Assembly (NCBI RefSeq): GCF_017562075.2 | Contig: NC_054081.1 | Span: 9,896,713 to 9,960,712, forward strand | Direction: 5' to 3' | Length of the DNA: 64,000 nt | DNA from: Anopheles merus | Lineage: Eukaryota > Arthropoda > Insecta > Diptera > Culicidae | In this document: in pieces, positions 22,601 to 34,900 of the stretch | Numbering within the stretch: the first letter of the stretch is position 1 | Layout of the letters: every line of letters starts with the position of its first letter | Notes under the pieces: generated by a model | The model's input: the letters and a program-made list of their open reading frames with translations, nothing else | The model's database searches: none | Told to the model about the DNA's origin: nothing | Translations under genes and position numbers: made by a program

Positions 22601-25600
22601 AACAAGAAGATGCAGCATTGATAAAAAAAATCATGCCAATACGACGAGCAGATCAACAGATATTGATAGTTGTTGAATCCGCAAAACTGCAAACTCTCGT
22701 ACAACATTGTATGATCCTACCCGGGCAGGCGGTCGTAGATGGAAGGGGTACAAATCGAAAAAAAAATAAAAAAAAATATTTAAAACATATTTTTTTCGAC
22801 GAAGTAGCGTGGAACATATTTTTCCCAGGAATTCTATGAATTTTAAGTCGGTACTACTTTTCTATCAAAAAGATATTAGGATATTAAAGTGCAATAACTA
22901 CCCATGTAGGCGATCATTGACACTGGCGTTAACGGTTGCTGGGGCTTACCTTCTTGCGCTTGTGCAATGGTGTGGCGCGGAAGTCAGGATCGCGTTCCGA
23001 GTTGTCGTCATCCGAGCCGCCCTCCTGATAGTATACGTCCTCAAAGTCCTCTAGGTTGAACTCGGTATTGAACTCCGGGTCGAGCAGGTGGTTCGGCATG
23101 CGGCGCTTGCGGACGGGCCGCCTGGTCGCCTCGTCGAGCTGCTCGCGCAGCATCTGCGCCGACCGCTTGTACAGCTCGAGCTCGTCGCGCAGCTGCTCGA
23201 TGCGCCGGATCGCCTCCTCGTGCACGGCGCCCGTTCCCGCCTCCTCCTCCACCTCCTCCCCCTCAGCCCCGTTGGTAGGGGCGGCGGTTGCCGCCGCCGC
23301 CGCTCCACCCGTGCGCTGCATCAGCAGCAGGGCCAGCTTGTCCTCGTACCGCTTCTCGAGCTGCACCACCTCCTCCCGGTACTGCTGGTCGGCGGCCTCG
23401 AGCTGGGCGCGGGCCTGCGCCAGCTCCTCCTCCTGGCAGTCGCCCGTCGCCTGCAGATCGACCAGCTGGAAGCGTGTCTCGATGAGGCGCGTGTGCGTCT
23501 GGACCAGCTGCTCCAGCAGCCGCTGGAACGCGTCGCGCGCCTCGGGCAGCTTCGCCAGCCCCTCGCCGAACGCCGCCACCTGGCTGTCGGTGTCGATCGT
23601 GTGCAGCTTCGTCTGCAGGTCGACGATCTGCGCGTTGCGGTAGTCCAGATCGAGCTGGCACTGCTGGATGTCCTGCCGGAGCCGCTGGTATTCGGCGCCA
23701 CCCTCCGGCAGCTCGGCGCACTGGCCCTCCATCTGCTTGATCTTCTTCACCTCCTGGGCGCGCTGGGCGCGCAGCACGCTCAGCGTCACCGTCGCCTCGA
23801 CCGTGTTGCAGATCAGCTCGAGCTCCTGCTTGACCCAGCGGGCCGCCTCGGCGCCGCGCATCGCCGCCCGGTCGCGCGCGCCCGCCGCCGTCTTGTTGCG
23901 CTGCTGCCGCTCGAGCGTGGCCTTCAGCCGCTTGTTCACCTGAATGGTTTCGTCCATCTTGCGCTGCATGATGCGCTTCTGCATCGAGTAGGTCGACTCG
24001 AGCTTCTGCAGCTGGTACTGCTGCTTCCGGTCCTTCGCCTTCAGCTGCGTGATTTCCTTCTCCCGGCTCGCGCGCCACTGCCGGAAGCTCTCGTTCTCGC
24101 TGCGCAGCGTCTTGAGCAGCTTGACGCGCGTCGCCTTCATCTGCTGTATCTCGGAGCTCAGGCCCGCGATCCGCTCCGCGTCCTTCTCGTGCAGCTTCAG
24201 CAGCTTCGCCTGCCGCGCGCTCTTCTGCCGCATCTCGGCCAGCTCCGCCTCGAGCTGCTGCACCTTGCGCCGGCGCTCCTCCGCCAGCTTCGAGCGCTTC
24301 TCGCTCGCCTTCGTGTTGTCCAGCAGCGCGTTCAGCTCGGCCAGCTGGCCCTCCAGGCTGCGCATCTGCCCCTCGTACTCGTGCAGCTGCTCGGTCAGCT
24401 CGCGCTCCCGCCGGCTCGTGTACGACTGGACCGCCGCACTGTTGCCCTGGCACTTCCGGTGCAGCTCCTCCTTCAGCGCGAGCTCGCGCTTCAGCTGCGT
24501 CAGCTCGCCGTGTATGCGTATCTGCTGCTGCGTGTGGAACTCCGACTTGCGCTCGAACTCCTCCGTGCGCAGCGGATCGTCCACGCCGCCGCCGCCGCCG
24601 CCGGCCGACGGGCGAAGCATCCGCGACAGCGGCGGCCCGTACGCTGCGCTCAGGTTGCCGAGCGAGTACACCTCGTCCTGGTGGGCGGCCAGCAGCCGGG
24701 CCAGCTCTTGCCGCAGACCATCCTCCGCCGGCTGGGCCTCCCGCCCCAGCAGCTGCTCGATGTCCTCGAGCAGCTTTTCCGCCAGCATCGAGCGCTCCTC
24801 GTGCACCTCCAGCTCGTGCATCGTGGCCTGTAGCTGCTTCTGCAGGCAGCGGTTCGCCTCCTGCAGCTTCTGGTAGCCGGCGGACGGGTCGCCGGCCGAC
24901 CCCGCCTCGCTGCTGCGCGGCGAGCGGAGCAGCTGCGTCTCGGTCAAACCGCGCACCAGCGGCGAGTGGACCGGCTGCGGCACGCGAAACGTGCCATCCT
25001 TGTCGGTGGTAGGTGGGCCCCCCTCCCGCCCACTCTTGAGCATCATCACCTCGACCCGCAGGTCCTGCACGATCGCCTCCAGCTGCTTGATGCGGGCCTG
25101 CTGCGGGTCCTGGTTGACGATCGGCTTGTTCTTGATCTTGCACACGCGGTTCGCGTACCGCAGCGTGCTGTACGTTTCCGACAGGTTGTAGTCGGCGGGC
25201 GACACGCAGGCTATCATGAGCGTGTAGGAGTTGCCGCCCAGCGAGTCCTGCAGCAGCCGGGTCAGCTTCGAGCTGCGGTACGGTATGTGCACCTTGCCGG
25301 CCGCCCCCGCACTGCTGCCCAGCGCCGTGATCACGTTGCCGAGCGCCAGCAGACACTTGTTGATTTCGACCCCCTCCTTGAAGCGGTCCCCCGTCGTGTC
25401 CGTCTTTTTCGAGCGCTCCGAGCCGGCCAGATCGACCAGATGGAACTTGGAGCGCGTCACCACGGCCGGATCGTCCCGGGCGGTGTGGTGCAGCGTGAGC
25501 GTGAAGATCGCGTGGCTCCGGCTGGACACGTTGTTCATCGCGGTCGCACGCACCACCCGGCCGAGCGAGCCGCGCGCGAGACAGTCAAATGCGGACTGCA

Positions 25601-26337
25601 CGCCGCCCGCCGCCACCTCGGTCAGCCCCTGCAGTATGATGTCGCCGCCGACCGCCTCCCGAATGTCCACCGGCTGCCGCTCGGTGCCGGACGGCTTCTC
25701 CGCCAGCAGATCGTACACCTGGTCCTGGTACACCTCGATGAACGAGCAGGTGATGCGCGTGTCGACGTGCGCCGCCACCTCCGCCGTCCCGTCCGCCATC
25801 AGCCGGAAGATGTCGTTGATAGCGCGCGGTATCACGCCCACGCTGCTGTCCACCTCGCCGGCAAAGTGCGTCCCCATCGTGAACGTCTTGCCCGAGCTCG
25901 TCTGCCCGTACGCGAGTATCGTGGCGTTGTAGCCGGCGAACAGCTTGTGCAGCATCGGCGAGACGGCCACCTCGTACAGCTGCGACTGGACCGTGCTGGG
26001 CGGGAAGACGTAGCTGTAGGAGAACACGTCCGACGGCGTGCGGCCGCCGCACACCAGCAGCTGCGGGGCGCCCGGGGCCGCCTGCTCGACCACCGTCTGG
26101 CAGCCGCGGGCCTGCTCGGACTGCGACATGGGCCGGATGCGCACCGCCACCTTCACGCACTCCGGGCCGGGCATGGCGGCGGCACCCGGCGCCTTGGCGG
26201 GTTCGCGCGGGGGCAGCTTAATTTCTGAAATTGTGTGTGTTGGTGTGTGTTTGTGAGGGTTGATTGCACTGGAAATTGCTTGGTAGCTGTGGAGGCGGGA
26301 AAATGGCGTTACCTGATGGACGCGTCGGTTTGCTCAT
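19673..26337 (-). CDS. Klp3A: Kinesin-4 family chromokinesin (KIF4/KLP3A-like), 4 coding exons
   Basis: Plus-end microtubule motor of the kinesin-4 family; KIF4/KLP3A acts on chromosome arms and the anaphase midzone with PRC1-type bundlers. Minus-strand coding exons: 26313-26337, 22950-26224, 19815-20224 and 19673-19739 (25+3275+410+67 nt, 1258 residues, close to the usual ~1230). The first exon codes only eight residues and splices in phase 1 to ...EIKLPPREPAK. The motor is N-terminal: P-loop GQTSSGKT at 115-122, switch I NNVSSRSH at 239-246, switch II DLAGSE at 273-278. The KNKPIVNQDP neck after the motor is typical of KIF4. Long coiled coils follow. The third exon has nine cysteines at 1132-1162 (CSCSGNCGSRRCGC...), matching the KIF4 cysteine-rich domain that binds an Fe-S cluster. 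The last residues are basic (KYRKRKPLLDI). The long antisense open frames here are shadows of GC-rich codons. Confidence 0.92.
20361..22743. mobile_element. Inverted-repeat-bounded insertion filling a kinesin intron
   Basis: CTACGACCGCCTACCCGGGT at 20361 and a reverse-complement copy ending at about 22738 (CTACCCGGGCAGGCGGTCGTAG on the plus strand, read in part) bracket 2.4 kb of the 20225-22949 intron. Similarity extends inward through a GCAGTTTTGC segment on each side. Extra partial copies of the GTAGGCGGTCGTAG end occur near 22510 and 22898. A-rich tracts lie just outside both ends. No transposase and no sure target duplication were seen, so a pair of separate MITEs is also possible. Confidence 0.45.
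21901..22327. mobile_element. MITE with CCAAGCGCCACAGATTA ends
   Basis: The left end CCAAGCGCCACAGATTATGC and right end GATTTGTGGCATTTGGG are inverted repeats, and internal sequence is shared with the element at 28165-28742 (for example AATAGATGGCGT and CTCATCATTATATTG). A SINE-like stretch with a GGCTTGAACCC box lies inside, near 22118-22250. Confidence 0.65.
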
Positions 26338-26985
26338 CGTGTGAAAAGCGAAAGCGCACGGACAAACGTTCTCAACCTGCGATCAAAACAATTTGTGTTG
26401 GATGTAGCTAACGGCCGTGGGTTAGATGCACTTGTAGGTGTAGGTGCTTTTTGTTAACGTGTTGATTGGTCCACACAGCACTGAAATAAACTAGGCAACA
26501 ATAAAAAAACAACAGCAGCACCTAAACAACAAGCTCGCATCAAACTGGCCCCAGCAGACGCCTGTCGCACGGAGAACGTTAAACTCGCGAATGGCGGTTG
26601 GCAAACTCAAATTTCATTCCATTTGACAGTTGAACGGGCCCGCTGCGCGTTACGTTGGCGTTACGCGTAACGCCTGTGTCAGAGCGAAGCTGCTTCACCC
26701 AAGGTGGAGTAGAGAGAAGGTGGCCTTGTAGGAAGTTCTTGATCGCCATCAGGCCGTTGCCAGACACACCGAAAAATAACGCTTGTGATTGTAAACACAA
26801 ACAAAAAGGGAGTTTTGTTTCTCTCAATTGTGATGAGAATTATTGGCAAACTGAAGTTAAATTAGTGTTAACCCTATTCTAGGCAACTGGCAACTCTCGA
26901 TTTACCAAATCGATTTTGATTGCTTATTTATCTGATTTTAGAAATCCGATTGACTTTAGGCCGAAAATACACGGACCGGAATTCC
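26338..26985. promoter_or_regulatory. Upstream region of the kinesin gene
   Basis: This holds the presumed 5' UTR and promoter of the minus-strand kinesin gene. No TATA box was recognised, and no specific site can be defended. Confidence 0.3.
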
Positions 26986-28164
26986 GCGGCCGCTCGAACT
27001 ATAAAGCTGATTTGAGGGTGTTAAACAAAAAAAAATCATTCCTATGTCGTACTTTGTGGGCGATTTAGAGATAAGATGTACTTTTAGGAACTATGGTGCT
27101 TCTTAACAAGCACTTGGTACTTTTTAGAACCTCCCCAAATAGCAAAATTGCTAGCAAAATGCTTAGGCACCTAATTTTATCATGCTAAAGATCGCTGCTT
27201 GAATTCGTCTTTTGCGGTAATTAAACAGCATCAAAGCTCCAAGTGGATCTTTCCTATAGCACTTAAGCAGCTGAAGCAAGTACCGAAAAAAAGGTTTTTT
27301 TACGTTTTGTAATTGTTAAAAAAAGTCCTGTCTACTTTGAAAAGCTATAACATATAAACGGAAGTGAGTTGAACCAATATTTGTATAGTTATAAAAGCTG
27401 CATTAGTTTATTTAATTTTCTTCGGAATATTGCATCGATATCGGATTACGCATTCAAAAGTTATAAACCTCCAAAGTCGCTGGCTATCCATGGGTGGCCC
27501 GGTTGCCTGTACAGGCGGTTCCCGAGATACAGCTCTTATACACCTTTAACCTCTTATACGCGGATTCGGAGATACGCGGTCTTCCAAATTTGACAGTTAT
27601 TTGAGCAAATTGTACTGACACATCCATTGTGAAATAACAGATAATTTCCGTATTGATCTATTGTGAAATACCATTTCAAAAGGTTTAAAACTGTTCAATT
27701 CAGTAGAAACATCCCAAATAGCCAGCACGAAGTACTTTGCGGCTGATTAGCACTATGTGTAGGGTTCATGATACAACTTTAAGGCTTGTTAAGAATGTGC
27801 ACCGAACTTGGTGGAACTTTATAGCTTTTTAATGCATGACATCAGTACAAGGTGGCTCTTGTCAAAGTATCGAAGACAGACGCCGTCAAGCATCTCATTG
27901 CTGCTGTACAAGTTAGATAAGTTAATTGAAGAAGGAATATTGAATGAAGTGATTGTGATTTTTTAGTAAACTATGTAAAATTATGTGAAATTCAAGAGCT
28001 TTTTGAGTTTTAAAATAAACATGCACATAACAAAACACAAATCGTGTTGTTTCCCAAATAGCCAGCTCGTACTTTATAGCTGATTTAGGGCTGTTTAACG
28101 AAAAATCGGTCCGATGTCGTACTTTGTGGCTGATTAAGAGATAGACGGTACTTTGCGGAACTAT
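26986..28164. mobile_element. Nested MITE cluster, CCCAAATAGCCAG family
   Basis: Several fragments of one family, in both orientations. A CGTACTTTGTGG..GATT..GAGATA segment occurs near 27047 and again near 28114. A CCCAAATAGCCAG end occurs near 27713 and 28053. A copy of the 29.1-kb repeat unit occurs inverted at about 27130-27290 (GATCGCTGCTTGAATTCG). The segment 27736-28030 is repeated at 28781-29050. No coding sequence was seen. Confidence 0.6.
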
Positions 28165-28742
28165 CCCAAGCGCCACAGATTAAGCTTAAACGACTGAAAA
28201 ATTGAATATCCATATAAAAAAAATGAAAGCTCCACAGCTTCATTGGTTTGATCAATAGATGGCGTATTACAACTCATCATTATATTGCTATCCTTTTCTT
28301 GCAATGTGTTTCGCTATTCTACCTATTATATAGCCTTCTAACTGTCCGAGCAAAAATCTATATGAATGGTCGTGTGGTCAGATACATGGGTATCAACACC
28401 AACGACCATCACTCAAATCTCACTTGCTTCAGTACTGGTGGTTTCCATTGGAGTTTAGTATTTAAACAATCGTATCGCCGTTCTAGTTCTAGCGATGCAT
28501 AACTTCAATGCGAAACCATACAACAGTACAGAGGAAATGAGAAAGCTCTCCTCCAAGCGATGAAGCTCAACTGGTTGGGGTATCCCACCAACAGATAGCG
28601 CCACCAGCTTTTTTGCTATTTTTAGAATGCATGAGTCGTTTGGCGTCTGCTAAACGAAGTCTTTCTATATTCCGTTTAGGTAGAGAACTTGAGTCGTTTA
28701 GAAGCCGTTTAGTGGTCGTTTAGTGGATTTGTGGCACTTGGG
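28165..28742. mobile_element. MITE with CCCAAGCGCCACAGATT ends
   Basis: The left end CCCAAGCGCCACAGATTA and right end ATTTGTGGCACTTGGG are inverted repeats. Repeated GTCGTTTAG motifs lie inside the right half. It is a longer relative of the element at 21901-22327. A truncated third copy lies at about 29500-29643. Confidence 0.7.
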
Positions 28743-28780
28743 ATGGAGCTTTTTAACAGGTACATGGTACTCTTTGGAAC

Positions 28781-29050
28781 TTTGCGGCTGATTAGCACTA
28801 TGTGTAGGGTTCATGATAGAACCTTAAGGCTTGTTAAGAGTGTGTACCGAACTTGGTGGAACTTTATAGCTTTTTAATGCATAACATCGGTTCAAGGTGG
28901 CTCTTGTCAAAGTGTCAAAGACGGACGCCGGCAATAATCTCATTGCTGTTGCACAAGTTAGATTCGTTAATTGGAGAATGAATATTGAGTGAAGTGATTG
29001 TGAATTATCAGTAAATTGTGTAAAATTTTGTGTAATTCATCAATACAAAG
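28781..29050. repeat. Second copy of the 27736-28030 repeat
   Basis: Both copies read TTTGCGGCTGATTAGCACTA and continue in parallel through GGTGGCTCTTGTCAAAGT and AAGTGATTGTGA with scattered substitutions. The orientation is the same in both. Confidence 0.75.
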
Positions 29051-29100
29051 GATTTAAAAATATACATATGTGTTTAAACGAAACAAATCTTGTTGTTTAT

Positions 29101-29499
29101 TTCATTGATGACGCTTGCTTGAAAATAAAACACAAAGAAAAATAATCCCTGGCATCGTGGCATAAGGAAGCTGCTTAGGCGCTGTTTGAAAGACCCACAT
29201 AGAACTTTGATGCTGTTTATCTACTGCAAAAGGCGAATTAGAGCAGCGATCTTTAGCGTGCCAAAATGAGCTGCTTAAGCAATTCTGGCTGTTTGGGTTA
29301 TTTCATTGATGACGCCTTGCTTGAAAATAAAACACAAAGAAAAATAATCCCCGGCACCGTAGCATATTGAAGCTGCTTAAGCGCTGTTTGAAAGACCCAC
29401 CTGGAACTTTGATGCTGTTTAACTACTGCAAAAGGCGAATTAGAGCAGCGATCTTTCGCGTGCCAAAATGAGCTGCTTATGCAATTCTGGCTATTTATG
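29101..29499. repeat. Tandem duplication, two ~201-bp units
   Basis: Units begin TTCATTGATGACGC at 29101 and 29302 and match along their whole length, ending GCAATTCTGGCTRTTT. The period is 201 bp. The end of unit 1 (CTGGCTGTTTGGG) is the inverted form of the CCCAAATAGCCAG end, so the unit seems to be a piece of that MITE family. Confidence 0.8.
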
Positions 29500-29643
29500 G
29501 AGAAAGCTCTATTGCTATTTTTAGAATGCATCAGTCGTTTGCCGTCTGCTAAACGAAGTCTTTTTATATTCCGTTTAGGTTGAAAACTTAGAACCCGTTT
29601 AAAGATTAGAACCCGTGGTTGTTTGGTGGATTTGTGGCATTGG

Positions 29644-30477
29644 TGAGTAGGAATTGACAAGGGAGGGCTTTGAAAACTACTGCAACTGACGAGGAACGAG
29701 ACTGCAAAGGTAATGTCTATACTTTGTGCAATGGTAATAAAAAGGTGTTTTTTTTTTATTTTAAATCTTAAATGTAGAAAAATTGTTAAATAAAACATAA
29801 TAAAATGTGTGCATGCCTCCGAAAAACAATATGAGCTGAAATATTGGACGAAAACGTGACAACAGAGCGCACGAAGAACTGAACCCGGCGCTATAGCACC
29901 ACAATGTGCAGCGAGCGGTCGGCTGTCAGTCAGCGAATGTAAACAGAGGGCGGCACTGTCAAGGTGGAAAAGTGGTTTGTTATCAGTGAGACCGTGAGCG
30001 AGTGAGGGAAAACGACGACCCTTTTTCCGCAGGGCAATTGTGAACCATTTCAGAAGGAGGAAAAGCTGGGACAAATTTCCATACCGACGTGCGGGAACAG
30101 CGGTGCGTGTGCACGTGCGCGAGGGTACGCACCGGCAGGCGTGAGAACAAAGCCCAAAACCCCTTCGGGCCGGGTGTATCATCAAGCGGAGCGTTTGTTT
30201 ACCTTTTTTCTGTGTGTGTGTATGTTCTCCATACAATCCTGCTAGATCTGGCGAACCGTGCACCGTGATTGAGGCTTTGTTGGAAACAGGATTTGCGTGA
30301 CGTGCATGATGGGTGGCAGAGAGTAGCCACCTGCCACGATCCCACCTATCCCTGACGCCCACCTCCGTGTTTTGGATGGCATCAATCGGCCGGGCGAGCG
30401 AAGGAAAGCGAACGAACGGAGCGGACCGTTAGGCGCCGCAACATCCCTGAGGGAAGGAGGAGAGGCCACCTCGTGCG
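29644..30477 (+). promoter_or_regulatory. 5' region and presumed 5' UTR of TMEM94
   Basis: GC content rises from about 29860 toward the ATG. An arthropod-initiator-like GTCAGTCAG occurs at 29925-29933, but this is only a sequence match. There is no TATA box at the expected distance. A 5' UTR intron cannot be excluded. Confidence 0.3.
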
Positions 30478-31919
30478 ATGGTGGCCGGATCGTGCGAGCC
30501 GGCAGCGAACGAGCAGCCCGGGCTCGGTACGGCGGAGGCGCTCCAGCGGCTGCACGACGACATCGAGTCGATGCTGCGCGGGTACGAGGAGCGCTACCGG
30601 CGCCAGCACTGGGCGGAGAAGGTGCGCTCGTCGCTGGTCGGCAGCTCGACCAGCCCGCTGGGCTGGTTCCCGGTGCTGGCTTCGCTGCTCTGCGCCCTGT
30701 CGCTCACCGTCACCGGGTACTACTGGTCGGCCGGGCTGCTGCTGGTGCTGCTGCTGCTCACGATCGCGCTGGTGGTGCGCGAGAACAACCTGCGCCGGAC
30801 GGAGATCTACCGGAAACTGCGCACGGTGCTGCACGAGATCCGGCTCGGCGTTCGGCTCTGCCCGGACTGGACGGTGGACAACTATCCGCACCTGTGCAGC
30901 CCGCTCTCGCCGTGCGTCACGCTGCAGTGGACGTACCGGGACGGGCGGATCGTCAACCTGCCGTGGGCGCTGCTGGTGCGGGGCGACCACATCGTGATGC
31001 GGCCGGGGCAGGTGTCGCCCGGCACCTGCCGGGAGGTGGGGGGCCGCGGGCGTCGCTTCAAGTGCGGTGAAACGTACGGGCTGCAGCAGCCGACCGAGCC
31101 GCCGGTCAAGCCGATCGCCCGGTCGCCCCTGCCCGACCTGGTGTGCGCGGTCGAGGCGACGCCGTACCTGGACATACTGCGCAAATCGCTCGACTGCTTT
31201 CTCGACCGCCCGAAAACGATCATCAACCAGCAGCGGGAGCTGCTGGTGTCCCGCTGCCTGCAGCGCTGGGGCTTCGGCCTGATCCTCTTCCTCACCGTCT
31301 CGATCGGCATCCTGCGGAACGTGGGCCTGTACCTGCAGGGCAAGCTGCCGACCAACTGGATGAACGTGTTCCTGCTCAACCCGACCGCCGCCGTGCTGCC
31401 GCTGCTGCCGCTCGTCTTCCCGCTGCTCTGGGTCGCGATCAATCTGTGGGGCGTGGCGCGGCTCGAGACGCTGCTGTCCATCCCGCAGGCGGTGATGCGC
31501 GCCCAGGCCCAGAAATCCTTCGCCGAGGATCTCGACACGCCCACGTGCGATCTCGACCACGTGAAGCTGCCCCGCCGCACCGTCTTCTTCTACTGGTGGC
31601 AGCTGCTCAGAGGCCGATCGGAGCTGCTCGGGCGCAGTGCCAGCGTCGTCCAGGTGCTCGGCACGATTACGGTAAGGAGAGGTCGGGTGGTGGTGGAGAA
31701 TGGAGCGCAGAAACTCAAGGCTTCTTTCTCGGCCAATTGCAGGCCCTGTGCTGCGTCGACAAGAAGGGCATCCTGTCCTGGCCGAACCCGACCGCCGAGA
31801 AGGTGTTCTTTCTGCGGAACGCGCGCGAAGGCGACCACAACACGGACCAGTCCGAGCAGAGCAGCCTCAACTCGCAGGTACGCCGGTTGACCATCCGACC
31901 ATTCCACGCCCTGCCCTTC

Positions 31920-31972
<53 letters not shown>

Positions 31973-34900
31973 CCTTTGCACCACTGAACCATTCTTCGCA
32001 AGCACGGTCCCGCTATGCCACTGTCGATTGGCACCATTTCATCTCTCAGAGTTTAGTTTGTTTTCGCCGCCTCATCGCTCATTGCAAATTGGATTGGATC
32101 GTATCCACTATCTGTTCCCCTGCAACACGCCCAACTGCTTCATTCATTCGTGCATTTTCTTCTTATAAAAAAAACACACACACACACACAGAGAGAAACC
32201 CATCAGGACGGGGTGATGCTGGTTTGTTTCAGTTTCGTTGTACGGTACAAGTCAGTGCTGCAAAATGTCATGAGCATCACGAGAAATTCACCAACGCCAA
32301 ACAATGATTATATTCGTGGTAGCTTGAAGCTCATTGTTGATACTCAATGAAAGTGCGTCATGACATGCCGAATGCGACAGGCGAATGTTTGAGGCAAAAC
32401 CGATACTCCGACTGACAAGCTGAGCTTAATGCCGTCTGCTAGCATAATCTTGACTTTTTCTCGCTGTGAACAGTGCTGCTAACTGTCACTGTTTCAGTCA
32501 CCAACACTCATGACTGAAACGAAGCTCGAATCAGCTCACGTACACAACAGTTGGTTGATCAATCACATGCTTGATGACATTTTTTGTAGCACTCATCTCT
32601 TGGTCACGCACTTGGTCACGACATTTTCTGTCGGTGATAATCATGACATTCTTGGAATATACCTGGTGTGTGCTCTCAAGCAGCACAATGAGCATGCTTT
32701 CTCGCTCTGTATGGTTTAAAGGTGTGTCGGGTCAAACAGAGCGAGAAACCATGCTCATTTCGATTTCTTGGAACTACTCGCACGCATCGCATATCTCCCA
32801 TGACTATCGTGATGATCGCCGACAAAAATTTCGTAAACAAGTGACTGACCAAGAGTACATAAAATGTCACCAAGCATGTCATGGTCGCGGCATGTCATCT
32901 CAAATTGTTTGAGTCTCACTTCTGATCATCACAGTAGAGCACATGACGCTGATATAATTTTGTTTCAGTAGGAATTTGTCATGACTATGTCATTTTGCGT
33001 CATTTTGCGACTATGTCATTTTGTCATGACAGTGACATTTTGCGGAACTGATCACAGTATAAAAAAGTCATGACATAATGACTGACCAAGCGATGATCGC
33101 AAAAATGTCACGAAGCATGCATTGATCACACCAATCGTTTAGAGTATCACCTCTGATTATTACAATTGAGTACGTGCCGCTGGCATGACATTTTGTTTCA
33201 GCCCGATGTTTTTATGACATTGACAGTGACATTTTGCAGCACTGGGTACAAGCTGGCATTCGTTTATTCGATTGTTCATTTTAATCCATCCCAAGGGCGG
33301 CAGGGGAGTTATGTGTAAAATATGTAAAGATTTGGTAAGGGAAATTACTTAACTTCAAAAAAAAAAAAAACGGAAGACATATTTTAACCTTCAACTCTCC
33401 CTACCTCACCCTACGCTCACCTACCTCATGCTGCACGAACAAAAAAAGCCAAAAGCAAAACGCAAAACTCCAACGCCCGCTCTCCTAAACCGACCTCTTC
33501 CCTGCCCATCTCCACCACTCCAAGCGCCCGTGTGCCGAACGTTAATTTTACCATCTGACCAACAACAAAACGACCTAATTATTTTACAGTGCTGCCAGGA
33601 GCATTACCACCCACTCTCACATATCATCGAGCTGGTGATTAATAGTGTTTTTTTCCTTTATAGTTTTATCTTTACGATCTCCTGTTTCTTTACATACGTT
33701 TCTAGGCAGTATATTTGTTTACTAACTACCACTACTACCTTCCCGTTTGTTTGTTTTTGTTCGTTTCTTTATGTACTTTAATACACACTCGTTTGTTTCG
33801 TCGTGTTCGTGTGACCGCCGGCCAGAGCAGTGTTTTGTTTCGTTATTGTTCTCTCTTTCTCTCTCTTTTTCTCTTGCTGTCTGTCTCTTGCTCACGATCT
33901 CCGTGTTTTTGAACGTTTTTGGATCCTTTTTGGTATCGTTGGTCGTTCCTTGTTACGGTTAGGCAGGTCTTGGCCAGCTGTACACGATGTTTTTCCTAAT
34001 GTTTGTTTCCTTTTAGTATAAACTTCTTGTTCCAAGGCAGTTCTAAGCTTTTAATCCATTGATATATTTTTGTTACCGTTGTTTGTTTTGATTTGTTTGT
34101 TGACTTACCTTTTTCTCCTTCCGTACTACACCACTCTTATTTTCTATTACTGTTGCCTTTTGACTGTGCTGGTTGTGTGTAATAAATAAAATAATTTCAC
34201 TCGAACCGCGTCATCGTGGCATCGCTTTTTTTTCAAGTCAGCGTTTTATGTATTGTGTGTAGTAGCAGTTGCCGTTGATTACATTTGTAAATTTCTGTTT
34301 GTTTTTTTTTTAACCACATCGATTGTTTTTAATGTGTGTGCTTTATTTGTGTTGAATTGTTTAGTGTCTTAGATTATGGGAAGTTTTAGCTGGAATGTTT
34401 ATGTTTTTTTTTCAATTTTAATCTACCATGCTATGTCCGTTAGCTATCTGTTTGATGGCAAACAGTTATTAAGAGAGTTGTTATTCAAAAAATACACACG
34501 TTTAGCAAATGTTCGTAGAGTTGTTCGTTTGCTGTTATTGCTGTGCTCGCTTGCGCAAGTTACGGAAAAGGTAGCAAAACCATGCTGGGACGTCCCGCTT
34601 CTGCCTGATCGCGTTTCGCGTTCCGTTTCTGCTTGCACACTAGTGGGAGCTCGGAATCAGACCTACCCGATTCTGATTCCGTCTTCGGAATCAATTCCGG
34701 AACCGATTACAATGCTGGAATTGATTCCGATTCTGGAGCCGATTTCGGAGCCGATTCCAGAGTCGACTCCGGAATCGATTCCAGAATCAGAATCGGTTCC
34801 GGAATTATATTCGGCTGTGGAATCGGAATTGACCAGAGAATTGAAATTTGCCAGATCAGATTCCGAAACCAATTCCGGAGCCGATTCCGATTCCGGATCC

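Noticed and set aside
22929..26228. Very long open frames antisense to and shifted within the kinesin exon (for example 23088-24833 plus, 24966-26228 plus, 23263-25356 minus)
   Set aside because: They are shadows of a GC-rich coding exon; their translations are Arg/Leu/Ala/Gly-rich and the true frame has all kinesin motifs.
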